A stretch of 64,000 nucleotides of DNA, from NCBI GenBank assembly GCA_000149265.1, contig CH003173.1, forward strand, positions 196,248-260,247. The letters are read 5' to 3'. This DNA is from Ciona savignyi (taxonomy: Eukaryota > Chordata > Ascidiacea > Phlebobranchia > Cionidae). Made by a program: the position numbers and the translations under genes. This document shows, one piece after another, positions 1-10,324 of the stretch. The notes under the pieces were generated by a model. That model was not told the origin of the DNA and made no database searches. It worked only from the letters and a program-made list of their open reading frames with translations. Positions within the stretch are counted from its first letter, which is position 1. Each line of letters starts with the position of its first letter.

Positions 1-485
1 TGTGTTGGAATCTATTATTTTGGGACTAGGAATACCAGGGTGTGCTTCGCAGTCTATTTCGCATTTAACAACGGCTTCTGCCCCCAGTTCAATATCATTA
101 AACTCAAAAAGTAATTGGTCCTGAAGTTCTTCACTGCGGTGATTAAGTCTTGCCTCTTGATCTGTTACTATATTTTTCTTGGATCAAGCAAACACACTTG
201 GCACACTGTTGTTTCGCAATCGCTTAACAAGTGGCTTTAATCCTGAAATAAGAAATTCTGGCATTAATGAAACAAAATAACTTACCATATTTATTACAAG
301 AAAGGTAGTCAGTCCTCTTTGAAATGAGCATAGCACACAGTTGAATATTGGCCTGGTTCCAGCTTTTTCCTCCACGAATAGTCCTCACCCTTTTAATAGC
401 TGATATCCAACTTTGTCTTAAGGTTTCATTGATGGGAAATCGATGACCCCAGTTCCTTTGCATAAAGGTACACAGCAATATTTTT
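1..485 (-). pseudogene. THAP-domain gene fragment (runs off window)
   Basis: THAP domains are C2CH zinc-finger DNA-binding modules of P-type transposases and some host factors. On the minus strand from about 484, CCVPLCKGTG gives the first cysteine pair, followed by SWISAIKRVRT (the conserved W) and a CAxHF-like remnant split between frames near 300-325. A candidate intron at 243-285 (GTAAGT...TTTCAG, 43 bp) joins NKYG to LKPLVKRLRNNSVPSVFA, the typical THAP C-terminal end, in frame. The next codon is TGA where family members often have tryptophan, then SKKNIVTDQEARL continues open to base 1. The shift and the stop suggest a pseudogene. Whether it is a transposon or a host gene cannot be told from this piece. 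Confidence 0.7.
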
Positions 486-1009
486 TTTTTAATTTGTTGC
501 CATTTTTATCCTAAAGACATATATTTGAGTAATCTTATAAAATAAACATTTAAAAAATTGCGACATGGTATCCTTTCCAGTCAGACCTGGTCGGATATTC
601 TACAACTATGCTGCAGATAGGCTAGCGCTACACTAGTTACCGCATACATGCTACATGCAGCTTTATACCTAGCAATGGAACATAATTATCACAGCTTAAA
701 GAAGGTTTTTCTTGGTGTACTTACTACTTGTTATTTCTACCAGCACTTCACAGACAGAGAATTAAACAGTATAACTGCAGAAGTGTTGTGTAAAGAGCAC
801 ACTCTGAGGCGGAACCCTTGCCCACCGATCCAAATAGGTTTGTTTGGTATGCAACAAACTGTAATTTCTCCTTCGTGCCACACCTTTTTACAATTATTGA
901 ACGTGTGTTTTCGCTCTTATGATTTTCTAGCACCTGTATATAAAAGTATGTATCCATATTTACTTAGCCACAAATAGTCCATTAATGTACTACATCAGCC
1001 TCTTTGCAG
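486..1009. other. no gene recognised
   Basis: AT-rich sequence. A plus-strand frame of 109 codons (648-977) has no motif I recognise and looks like a chance frame. Confidence 0.5.
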
Positions 1010-1116
1010 GAGTGGGCGTAAGTGCAGCTTCTTCTCTACATTACTAGCAGTGCTTTGTTTTATTTACACTGCGGTGTTGAGAGTAAAGAAAGCCATATGT
1101 GCGTATATGGTTTGTA
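1010..1116 (+). repeat. dispersed repeat R1, copy 1
   Basis: About 105 bp beginning GTAAGTGCAGCTTCTTC and ending near TGGTTTGTACC is matched, with small indels, by 31505-31620. Shared blocks include TTACTAGCAGTGCT and GTAAAGAAAGCC. The nature of the repeat is unknown; no coding content. Confidence 0.75.
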
Positions 1117-1777
1117 CCAACTTATTAAAGATACCAATCCGTCTCGTATCTCTAAATTTCTGGCGCAAACTTTTAATCCAAGTTACTGAATTAGAAGAGT
1201 AAAGGGCACACACACTAATTCAGATAAAAAATATGCAACGCAGTAGTCAGTATTTACAATTAGATTAAGTTGTGAATCTTAAATACGAGTAAATAAATCG
1301 CAGTGCAGTATTTTACATACTTACAATTGTGTCTTTTGCTTGTTTATTCGATATTATTGGAAACTTTTTTCTTACCAACATTAAACATACACTTTTGTCA
1401 CCCGACCCATACCAGCACCACGTTCAGCCCCATTTCAGTGCTACTTTTAGCCACGTCCGTCCAGTTACAGGCGTAAAGCAATATGTGCCGGAGGTACAAA
1501 CTGCACTCTAGTTGTTAGTCTATGCCAAGTTAATGCGCCTATAGTATACATACATATAGAAAAAACACAACTGGGATCTTCAACCAATTTTCATATGAGT
1601 GTGCCTTACACATCGTAAGCAACCATTTTTAAACAAATACGTTTCATGTACATCTATTGTCCTTTTATGCTCGTATAAGTTAAGTAATCATGTACCAATT
1701 TTGTAGAATACCTAGGTCTTCGCAGATTCACAGCCTGAAAATTTAGCAGCATTTTTATTTTAGAAAATATTTAACAG
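1117..1777. other. no gene recognised
   Basis: AT-rich sequence without a recognised repeat end or a coding frame supported by motifs. Confidence 0.5.
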
Positions 1778-3002
1778 AAGAGCAATCTAAGGTTTTGTAA
1801 AGTTTCTGGGAGCAAGGAATGCAGGATTCTCTTTATTAGTGCTGCTGCGGCAAGTTCTGGTTTGTCACAAAATAAAGCGAAGGTATGTTGTTAATTTATC
1901 CAGCCTATGAAGTTAGTTTTAAATTTTAGAGGTTGCCCACAGCTACCATTTATATAAGATTACGTTTTCCTTGAATATGTCTATTTAGCCAGACTAAGGT
2001 CATAGTCATGTGACATGTATGTAGTATCCAGACTATGATCTCTGCATGGTGTGCATCAAAAATAGTTTGATAGTCAGAGATTAGATTTTAGGTTCTGTGG
2101 ACAGAAGCAAAATAACCGCCATGTGTATGTATACTGTTAACTCATGTTTTTATAATTGTCCGAAGAAATGGATCTCCAATTACAAAAACAGTGTGAGGCG
2201 ATTACAACCTGCTATAAAACGAATAAATTTAAACAGAAGGACATCCAGATACAACGCATTCTGTTCCAGCCTAAAAATACTTGTGGTAGATTTCTTGTAA
2301 GCGCTAATAATAACCAATTTTTTTCAAACAAACGACTTGTCTGAAAGCAAGGAGCGCCCAATAGTAAGTTTTATTGTTGTAAAATTTTTAATATATACCG
2401 GCATTAAGATTTTTACAGGTTTACCCATTGAAAATTTTTGTTTATGCAACTATATATGAACATATATAAATACATACATAGCCTATATGAAGGTAGTGAA
2501 CAAACACATGGTTGCCACTTGTGTCTATTAAAATTCGGTGTGTGTATTATTGTATTAATTGAATACATTTACCAAATTTAATCTCATTTAATAAGATTTT
2601 CCAAAAATGAATATGTAAAAAAAGGTAAATTGATTTGACACACTATGTATTTGTTTAGATATTGGCCGATTTGGAAGTTTGTAATCAAGTTTATCAGATG
2701 TCCAAAAAATGGAAAGATATGGCTGAAGGTAAAAAACAAGGCAAACATGATAAAACAATTTCAAAAAAACATATCTTTACATTAGTAGCCTACATATACT
2801 GTGTATTAAATTAAGATAAAGAATACTCCTAATGTGTTTTACAGGTTGTTCGAATGTGCCGAATAAGTCAAACGAGGGTGGAAATAAATTAATCCAATTG
2901 TTTTATACTTTTCTTAATAGAAGGGAAACTGTGTTTGAAACTTATATTATGTACAGAAGTGTAATTGCCATTTTATTTAGTGTAATCAACTTGAAGAACT
3001 AG
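1778..3002 (+). CDS. weak candidate multi-exon gene, last exons
   Basis: Possible exons: 1778-1882 (acceptor TTTAACAG, donor GTATGT); about 2166-2287, encoding MDLQLQKQCEAITTCYKTNK; 2659-2728 (acceptor TTTAG, donor GTAAAA), encoding ILADLEVCNQVYQMSKKWK; and 2845-3002, which continues in phase and ends at a TAG. The third-to-fourth junction keeps frame (GAAG joined to GTTGTTCG). The phase between the first two does not fit neatly. I do not recognise the product; the middle exons are charged and helix-prone. This is the only stretch in the window that could be host coding sequence rather than a transposon, and the evidence is thin. Confidence 0.25.
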
Positions 3003-3043
3003 GTAGGAGTCGGTCAACACTGGGGTGATTCTGCATCAAAACA

Positions 3044-3215
3044 ATAAAATAACTGTGCTGGGAAACCGGGGCAAATTTATAGAGGAGCAGCCAGTTTTTC
3101 TTCATAAGTTATTTTTAAGACATGATAAAATTAAACTAATTATTTAAATAACTGTGCTGGGAAACATGGCCAAATTTATAGAGCAGACAGAATAACTTAT
3201 TTTTAAGACATGAGT
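3044..3215. repeat. local tandem duplication (2 units)
   Basis: A block with ATAACTGTGCTGGGAAAC, CAAATTTATAGAG and TTATTTTTAAGACATGA occurs at about 3046-3126 and again at about 3149-3214. It is a simple duplication of about 100 bp with a small deletion in the second copy. Confidence 0.8.
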
Positions 3216-3336
3216 GTCTAGTTATATCGCATTCCTACAGTCGGTTGCCTTCTGTATAAGTGCAGTGGTTAAGGACAGTCAGTGACTAGATGGATACCAG
3301 ATATGATCTACAATCTGTCACCACCATTCTGCACTG

Positions 3337-3470
3337 TTGTGTTGTAGGATGGGATATTTATGTTTATCCTTGTGAATGGAAAAAACAATGGGTTAATAAC
3401 ACACGGGCACATTGCAGTGTGTTGTGTATGATACACGCGTTCTTTCACATTGGTAGAACCACAGACTCCT
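3337..3470 (-). repeat. tRNA-SINE tail fragment
   Basis: Matches the tail half of the fuller SINE at 10019-10302: GGGATATTTATGTTTATCC, ACACGGGCA, ATTGCAGTGTGT and TTGGTAGAACC lie in the same order. The tRNA-like head is missing. Confidence 0.7.
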
Positions 3471-3670
3471 TAAAGAAAGGATTGCCTTAAAGAAAGGATA
3501 TTTTAGTAATTTACACGCAAAAGTTTATCAAAATGCTTGGTAATACTAGTAACAAACAGGAAATACTTAACTTGACAACTTTTCTTGTCTCCTCAAACAA
3601 CCAAGTTGCTTCTCTTTGTCACTTTTATCAAGCACAAATAACTTTAAGAAAATATGAGATAATGTCACAA

Positions 3671-5062
3671 GTCCACGGCAAAAAAATGCCGTGGGAAATC
3701 GCATAAACGTAAAAAAAAGCCCACGGCAGATTGCCGTGGGTCTATAACCAGTATTACATAATCGCAAAATTCGGCTGGTGGTTTTTTTTTACCAAGTCAA
3801 AATCCGGACAAAAGTTTATTCTAATTTGGGCTACGCCGCGCTTAAGGTGCGTTTGGACAAGAGCCAATTGCGCAGTAGTAGTCTGTAAGTTAAGGCACGC
3901 GGCAAAACCACTTTACGGACATTGTATAATTTTAGTAGAATTTAAACGATTTAAAAAAAAACAAAAAAAAGTCATTCCTAAATCCAACGTCAATGTTAGA
4001 ATAGTGGACACCGTCTATCTCGTTTAGACTGTATAATAAATCGAAAATGATAGGTGTCCAGTTTAAAAGAACAAAATACAATAATACCAAATGAGGAAAT
4101 ACATGCGATTGCAAGACACGCGCTACATATATGTATCTAATTAAATTTGCCGAATTGTCAACTCAGCAAATCGGGGCGCAACGATCAAAGCGACGTAGTC
4201 TCTCGGAGATTTGATTGACAGCTGGCTGCTGGCGTAATTGAATTTTTAGTTTCGAGTTTTGTGTTAGAACGTTGTAATTTGATAAATACTTGATAAAACT
4301 GCCGCTGTGCGCTTTGAAACTATTATCTTTATATATTTTTTTAATCTCGAAAATTTAGTACCCATATGTAGCACCCTAGCACGATATTCAGAGCCTGCTA
4401 AATCGTGAATTCTCACCGGAATATTCACTGATAGATAGATAACCTTAACGATTTTGGTTGTTTTATGCAATACTGTATATTTTTAAATTGTTTCCCGCGT
4501 GAGCATACTTTCCGCGTGTTTTACCTTTATAAATTGATACTTCAGGAATAGTCTACGCTCGCAAATCGGCGTAGAAATATAGGAAACCAAAATAACGTTA
4601 AAAGCAATTCGTTGTATTGACTAGATTTTAAAAGCCTAATGACGCAATATTTAATGTTATCAAAACGCCATTTTATTGTAGTAGGTGGAATTAGCGTTTT
4701 ATTTGTCGTTGCTTTTACTAATTGAAGTGTAACTTAGACGTTATCAAGGACTGTGCTTCCTTTTTTCGGACCGTTGTTTAATACCCGCTATTCTTTAACA
4801 TTTTAGATAGCAACTTTGCATCGAAAAAACGATTATTAACGCTAATTAGTAGTCAAAGTAACGAACGTTTTTGATAATACAGTAGATGACGACTGATCGT
4901 TTTATTGATCAAGAAAAGTGTTGAAATAAATTCGTTTAAAACAGAATTGCAATTAGTAAGTGATCTAAAAAACCCACGGCATTTTTTTTGCCGTGGACTT
5001 TGGTTAATTTGGCATAAGTCCACGGCAAACCCCACGGCAATTAATTGCCTTTTGCCGTGGCG
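3671..5062. mobile_element. foldback-type element with CCACGGC hairpin ends
   Basis: The left end has two hairpins: GTCCACGGC...GCCGTGGG (about 3671-3695) and CCCACGGCAGATTGCCGTGG (about 3721-3740). The right end has the inverse of the first (CCCACGGCAT...TGCCGTGGAC, about 4973-4998) followed by further CCACGGC/GCCGTGG arms to about 5060. The first left hairpin and the first right hairpin are near-perfect reverse complements, so they behave like terminal inverted repeats about 1.3 kb apart. The interior (3745-4970) has no supported gene. No clear target duplication was found, so the exact ends and superfamily stay open. Confidence 0.55.
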
Positions 5063-5223
5063 AATTTCGAGGACTGCACATGCTAAGGTGAACACAGCAG
5101 TAAAGGTTACATACAGTCAATAATAACCAATCTATGAGCAGCATGGACGAAGTAAACTGTGGACATTTTTGTTTACAGTCAACCCACCCCTGTTCAAGTT
5201 AGTAATCAGAATCTGCGAGGTCT
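5063..5223. other. short unassigned spacer
   Basis: No motif recognised between the hairpin element and the P-element remnant. Confidence 0.4.
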
Positions 5224-6062
5224 TCAGCTGTCTCTGATTCTACAAAATTCGTGCTCTAAAAACCCTGCTAAGAATATGATTTTGTGTTTTGGTGTGACAT
5301 CAGAGTTTATCAGTTCCTCAGTGTCAGTAATGTTAAGATCATATTGATCGTTATCAATAAAAATATTGTTTGCACAAGACATAGCTTGTGATAGGGTTGA
5401 TGGTATTAATTAATTCATACTTAAGCAGTGATTGGAGATTAATGGTCTTTGCACTTGCTTTGATGTCTAAAAAAATTACCCCCACTGCGTTGTCGAGCCT
5501 GACCGAAGAACTTTTCGAGAGCTTCATCAGAAAATGTTGCAGATAAGACATAGCTGAAGCCATGTTCATTCAGAAGCTCTGCAGCCTCGATTGTTTTTGT
5601 TGACATCACAAAAGCATTTACGGTTTGCTTGGTGAGTTTTTGATTTCGACCTCGACCATCTTGTCATGCACAAACGACTTCGCACGTTTCCTTTAATTCT
5701 GTGAAACTGTTGCAATTCTTGATCCATGGATGTCGACACTGGTCACGCATATGAATCATAGAATATCTACTATACTTCACGTTCATCATATGGGACCAAT
5801 CTGCAATAAGTTTTATTAGGATGATGGTGCCCTCGCTTATACAGAGTTTGTCCTTTAAAGTGGAGAGAGCTGCTACAGTTTTTTTATGAAACACTTGACA
5901 TACGAAAGGAACATTTGTCTCTGGAGTGGTTTTGGGTATAAAAACCTTTTCGGGACCACCCATTTTTTTTGTAAACAGACACATTTGTTGCACAATTGTC
6001 ACATACACACGCTACTACTGTGCCTCCAGCATTTGAAACAGCCAAAAGTGCATTAAATAATA
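5224..6062 (-). pseudogene. P-element (THAP9-like) transposase, C-terminal part
   Basis: P-type transposases cut and paste DNA using an RNase H-like core. Reading from about 6062 downward, LLFNALLAVSNAGG and VACVCDNCATN resemble the core region; then WSHMMNVKY; and, in another frame, EAAELLNEHGF and SDEALEKFFGQARQRSGGN, the hallmark C-terminal block of the family. KTINLQSLLKYEL and a final run ending GFLEHEFCRIRDS reach a TGA at 5224-5226. The pieces lie in several frames, so at least three frameshifts have accumulated. The N-terminal THAP domain is not found beside it; upstream of 6062 the reading is lost. Plain DNA transposon, inactive. Confidence 0.72.
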
Positions 6063-6184
6063 GCTGTTTTAGCTGATGTGCTTTTAGTTAGGTTTGCCAC
6101 GAAATAAATTTATTCAGCAAAATAACCTCGAGTGAAATTACTGCGTTGGTTTATGCACCGATGGTGCCCGAGCTATTTCGGGGG

Positions 6185-6430
6185 TCATTTGGGCGGACTG
6201 CTAGCGTTGGTGCAGGTTTTGCAGTCAATGCAAAATGGACCCACTGCATAATAAATACACCGTGAAGCACTGGCTTCGCAACAGCTCAGCGGTGATCTTA
6301 ATGGAAGAGTGCTTGAAGTTGTTGTCAAAACTGTGAACTTTATTAAAACAAGACCGCTTAAAGCTCGACTTTTCCTACGTCTAATTCTACAACGTGGCAG
6401 CAGTTCCAAGTCTAGTTCTTACAACAAAAA
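6185..6430 (+). pseudogene. hAT transposase fragment (SCAND3/ZBED5-like)
   Basis: Two adjoining frames give GFAVNAKWTHCII and then REALASQQLSGDLN, VVVKTVNFIKTRPLKARLF. This is the run 'C..HREALA ... VNFIK.RPL..RLF' typical of the central region of SCAND3/ZBED5/FAM200-type hAT transposases. One frameshift separates the two parts near 6250. Nothing before or after belongs to the same gene, so this is a small relic. The deleted hAT copy at 20056-20792 encodes the C-terminus of the same type. Confidence 0.65.
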
Positions 6431-6439
6431 GCTAGCAAT

Positions 6440-7058
6440 TGAAGTTCTGTCATCTTTCGGCACAAAACCCAGCTTTTAATGTTTTCAAATTGGTGATGCT
6501 TGATAAAGATTTCAACATCCCCGAAATCATGATTAAAAGGGCCTACAGTACCGCTGAGTGGCCAGACCAGCGGAAAATATTTGCAAAGGCGTTCCGGAAA
6601 AAAAGCTACTATACAACCTTGGACCCCAGAAGATGCAGCACTCGTCGTAAATCACATAATTGCCAACAAACAGTACAAAACAGGAATGGAACAACTTAGA
6701 GTACTCTCCCTTTGACTTTAAAATCTTATTGGTTCAAGCGGCGTTAGAAGCTCGTAATAAGGAGGTGGATGGGATCAAGCTTGCCCCTTATTTCATGTTG
6801 CATTTTGTACGAAGCCTCGTTCACTTTCTGATTTAGGAAGATGGAAGGCTGTAGAATTTAGACAGCTTGTTTTGTACGTAGGCCCCTTTGTACTAAAAAC
6901 TGTGATATCCCTACCAGAAAATTACATTTAAATCGAGCAGAATTTTGCTTAAATCAGTTTGTTAATATGATTGTTGTATGGAGACACGTTTTGTGGTATA
7001 TAATGTACATAATCTTATTCATCTTGCTGATGATGTAAGATACTTTGATTCTTCTCTA
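6440..7058 (+). pseudogene. CACTA-like element, transposase piece 1
   Basis: After a region of uncertain reading (QPWTPEDAALVVNHI, about 6618-6662), the frame at about 6790-6930 gives CTKPRSLSDLGRWKAVEF and RQLVLYVGPFVLK, and about 6976-7058 gives ETRFVVYNVHNLIHLADDV. These blocks occur in that order in animal 'transposase domain-containing' proteins and resemble the DUF4218-like tail of CACTA/EnSpm transposases; the superfamily name is my inference. The reading stops at 7058, where a hAT copy is inserted, and resumes at 8820. Several frame changes make it inactive. Confidence 0.62.
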
Positions 7059-7696
7059 ATATTTTCGGCTTTGATTCCGAACTCCTCTATGATTACGCTA
7101 AGACGTACAGACAGATTTTCGGCGGTATGGCTTTCGGACATTTCTCTGGTAGACAAGATGGCATACTGCATTTTCCAATTCTCGTCTATCCAATGCACTG
7201 TTGCTGTAATGTACGCATGATTACGTCGGGAAGTCCACATGTCGGTTGTTATAGAAAGGTGTGGGACTTTTTCGGTCGTCAATTTAAGACATTCTTTTGC
7301 CTTTTCGAATTTCCCCTTTGTAATCGCACAGTAGGCTTTACGATGCTTAATTACATACAACGGATTGAGAGCAGCGACCATTTCCTTAAACCCTTCACCT
7401 TCAACGATGGCAAAGGGACGCATGTCCCTCCAAACAAAGTGAGCAACCTTATCGTCCAGACGGCGGACTTCCGAGGTGGTAAGTTTACTTCGCTGAAAGC
7501 TTCTTATATCTGCTTGGGAGTTCGAATCATTGGAAGATGAACATGAGCCTGTGCTATTTACACTGGGGTGACGTTTCAGGTGGTATCTAAGCGTAGTTGT
7601 CGAACACCTTGCACTAAAAACGGCTTCGCACAGATCACACGTTACGCTCTCTTCAGTTTTTGTAAAACTACTCCAGATATCTGATGCTGCTGGCAT
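7028..7696 (-). pseudogene. hAT transposase, N-terminal part with BED zinc finger
   Basis: Starts MPAASDIWSSFTK at 7696. A BED finger follows: CDLC...TLRYHLKRH (about residues 20-43). Next come the hAT blocks VWRDMRPFAIVEGEGFKEM (about 88-106), TDMWTSRRNHAYITATVHW and LSVIIEEFGIKAENI. This is the ZBED1/ZBED4-like hAT layout. It ends after AENI, where the DDE core with its downstream acidic residues and the dimerisation domain should begin; the last dozen residues are read through into the flanking CACTA-like element. The remaining frame is open for over 200 codons, so loss by deletion is probably recent. Confidence 0.88.
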
Positions 7697-8819
7697 TTTT
7701 CTAAATATTGTGCTCCACGTTTAGAATGACTAAATCAGTAAGAAAAATATAAACACAATCGGATTTGTTTTTTTTAAACGTTTATTACGAAATGTGTTGC
7801 AATAGTGGGATGGATAAGTGATCAGGCCCGGTGCTAGGAACCGCGGGGCCCAATTAGAAATGTGATGGCGGGGCCCCCCCTACTCTTCATAGCAAAATTT
7901 ATGGGTGTTTATATACCATAAAATACATACAAACTACAAAAATATACATTTAATACTTGCTATAAAACAAATTAAAGGTAATGTGGATGCTTATTTACGA
8001 TATATTGTTTTACTTCCAAACATATGTATATTGTTTAGCAACCATATTCATTATGACGTAACAGGCAGACACAGAAATATAAATTTGACTTAGTTACGAT
8101 GCATAACAAATTGATATTATGAGAAAGAATATTATTTCACTTTTTATTTTACGTTTCAATGGTATTTTAAACCTCGTAATACAGAAAGATCCCCGCTAGC
8201 GCGGGGCCCCTTTAAGGTGCGGGGCCCAATTTGATCTAATCGGTCAAATCGGCCTAAAACCGGCCCTGTAAGTGATACAACAATGCGGCGAACAGAATAC
8301 ACAATTTAGCCTAAATTGTCTGGTATGCGCAGTAATCTGGTACAAACGTAGGTTAATGTTTATTTTGTAAATTTATGGTTTAAAAGCAATGCAATAATTT
8401 AATAAACACAAACAAACCACTCTGACAGAACATTCTTAAAAGTATACAAGTATCCTCGTGTTATGTTTGTACACGTGTATTAATTGCAAAAAAGTAAAGT
8501 CGAATAATAGGCAAACTTCCAATTGTAAAACTTTAGTTCCCATAATAGACTTAATATTTTGTCAAATTAAGCGGCCAGTTCGTGCGAGCCACCGATGTTT
8601 AGTGCGACGTACAATAAGAATATAAGATAAACCTAGATGACGGGAAGTGGCCTTATCTTGTGAAGACGCCGGCCCGGCAGCGCGCGATAACAACACACGC
8701 TATAAGTAAGTTGTTTTTAAAATGCCGTGAGGTCGATATGCATCGTTACATCGAGTAGGAAAAAATGCAGATTTAATCGGTTAACCGTTAAGATTTTTTT
8801 ATGAATTTGCACAGCCCTA
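7059..8819 (-). mobile_element. hAT element (BED-finger type), 3' half deleted
   Basis: This copy sits inside the CACTA-like reading frame. The right boundary ends ...TTTGCACAGCCCTA (8819), whose reverse complement TAGGGCTGTGCAAATTC is a hAT-style terminus. It is followed by TTCTCTAG (8820-8827); TTCTCTA is also seen at 7052-7058 just before the left junction, consistent with an 8-bp target duplication cut by a deletion. Removing the insert restores an open CACTA reading DVRYFDSSLEDISAFPFE. The left terminus is missing together with the 3' half of the transposase gene. Confidence 0.8.
7823..8268. mobile_element. hAT MITE, 446 bp, with perfect 8-bp target duplication
   Basis: Ends CAGGCCCGGTGCTAGG and (reverse complement) CAGGGCCGGTTTTAGG are imperfect inverted repeats of hAT type, each followed by a GGGGCCC block. 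Both ends are flanked by TAAGTGAT (7815-7822 and 8269-8276). No coding content. It lies in the 5' region of the hAT element, upstream of its transposase start at 7696, so it inserted after that element. Confidence 0.92.
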
Positions 8820-8992
8820 TTCTCTAGAGGATATTTCTGCTTTTCCTTTTGAAAACCACATGAAAGATATTAAAAAAAGCGTGCAAAATGCAATCAATCC
8901 AGTAGTTACTCAGATTGTGAAAAGATTAATAGAGAATAATACAAGCAAAGCTGTGTATTCGTTCAAAGAAGCCCTTAGTATCAAAGATTAGT
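8820..8992 (+). pseudogene. CACTA-like transposase piece 2
   Basis: Frame resumes with SLEDISAFPFENHMKDIKKS, then VQNAINPVVTQIVKRLIE, ending at a TAG near 8990. 'SAFPFENYL..LK..V+....P..Q..+R' directly follows 'LVYNVH.L.HLA.DV' in intact family members, so this joins to the piece ending at 7058 across the hAT insertion. Confidence 0.72.
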
Positions 8993-9430
8993 CCAAATGT
9001 TACGGATATTAACCATTATATTTCTATGTTTCACACGAGTCGGTGTGATAGTTTTATTTTTCCATGCGGTCAGTTTTAATTTGGTATTTAGAATCTGGAG
9101 TAATCCTTAATTGTGTGTGTTAATTTGATTTTAATTTATATTGTGTATGACTAATTAACTATTATATATTTAAATAAGGGCAAAATTAATGGTAGTGAAA
9201 ACACCCTGGAAACGTGTTAACGTGTTCTTAACTTGTAACTGTAAACCAATCTGTGTTGGCTGAGTTACAATAAGATTTAGAGCCTTAAAGACAGGCTTCC
9301 AGCCAGGAGTTTGGAAAAACAATAAGAGTTAAGAAGCGATCGCCGGGCACCATTACCCTTATAGCAGCAAGTAGAGGCTGCAAAATAGAATCAGAATTCT
9401 GGACTTGTTACCAGACTGGCAGACTCTACA
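8993..9430. other. interior of CACTA-like element, no clear frame
   Basis: Probably intron or decayed coding sequence between transposase pieces 2 and 3; no motif recognised. Confidence 0.4.
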
Positions 9431-9670
9431 CCAAATATAAGAGATGGTTGTTTTTTGACACATCAATGTGATAAGCTTATTTGTAAATTTATTCCTAAGC
9501 AACTAGTAAAGAACTTTTATACAAAACCATCTGAATTAAAATTGTTTAGTATTGGTTTTATTACTGGTACTGCTATTAACAAAAAAAAACAGTTTCTCTA
9601 TCTAAAAATTCTTAAAAAAGAAAAGTTGTTTTTTTTCCTTATAACAGTGGTTATTCTCTGTTTCCATTAA
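9431..9670 (+). pseudogene. CACTA-like transposase piece 3 (C-terminal)
   Basis: The frame GCFLTHQCDKLICKFIPKQL, then VKNFYTKPSELKLFSIGFI, resembles the C-terminal segment of the animal 'transposase domain' proteins (NCV..KDG...I.NF...FF.KP.....L.IF.V). A lysine/phenylalanine-rich run to the TAA at 9668 is probably read-through. Confidence 0.45.
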
Positions 9671-10018
9671 TGCATGATTTTTGAGTTGTACTTTGCCACA
9701 AGTTGTCATAAAAGAATTTTAATCAGTTTATTAAGCATTGTTCACACCAGTTTGTTGTTAATCTTGTGCAGAATGAATTAAAGTGCATACTTGGGGGTAC
9801 CGGTAGTCGTCAATTATTGTGCTATATAGATTTTTAAAGGATTTACATAAATAGTGAGTGAACAAGTGATAAAAGTATTATATTGCTTATTTAGTAAGTG
9901 AATTGCCTTGCACCATTGTTATTATTTGTTTCCATTGCAGAGTACATCATAGGCCCACATTATAACTGTATTAATATGTGGAGTTTAGCTGTGTGGAAAG
10001 AAGGCACTACAGAGGAAA

Positions 10019-10302
10019 TAGGATATTCATGTTTATCCCCGTGAATGGGAAAACCTAGGGGGTTATCACACGGGCAATCGTCAGATCACCTCGCGCCCAT
10101 CGTCGGGTTACCGGAGCTATTGCAGTGTGTTTGTATATGATAGACACGTTCCTTCAATTTGGTAGAACCCATTAATCCGCTGGGTTCAGGCAATGTCCGT
10201 AAAGTGCCTTGCCCAAGGACAACCGACTAGCTAGCGACCAGTTTCGCACCTGCAACCTTTCGATTGAAAGGCGACGCACTTAACCGCTAGACCATCGGGC
10301 CG
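10019..10302 (-). repeat. tRNA-derived SINE, near full length
   Basis: On the minus strand the head starts about 10302: GGCCCGATGGTCTAGCGGTT includes a pol III box A, and GGTTGCAGGTGCGAAAC (10241-10257) is a box B. The body continues through TTGGGCAAGGCACTTTACGG and GGATTAATGGGTTCTACC to a tail ending GGATAAACATGAATATCC. It lacks a cloverleaf in the body, so it is a SINE and not a tRNA gene. It separates pieces of the CACTA-like element. Related copies: 3337-3470, 41775-42012 and 42560-42745. Confidence 0.88.
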
Positions 10303-10324
10303 GACATAAGAAGGCGTAATTCCT

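Noticed and set aside
7127-7540. 137-codon plus-strand frame
   Set aside because: Shadow of the hAT transposase on the opposite strand, which has clear BED and hAT motifs.
10241-10302. genuine tRNA gene
   Set aside because: Box A and B are present but no cloverleaf or acceptor stem follows, and the same head plus body occurs in other copies: a SINE.
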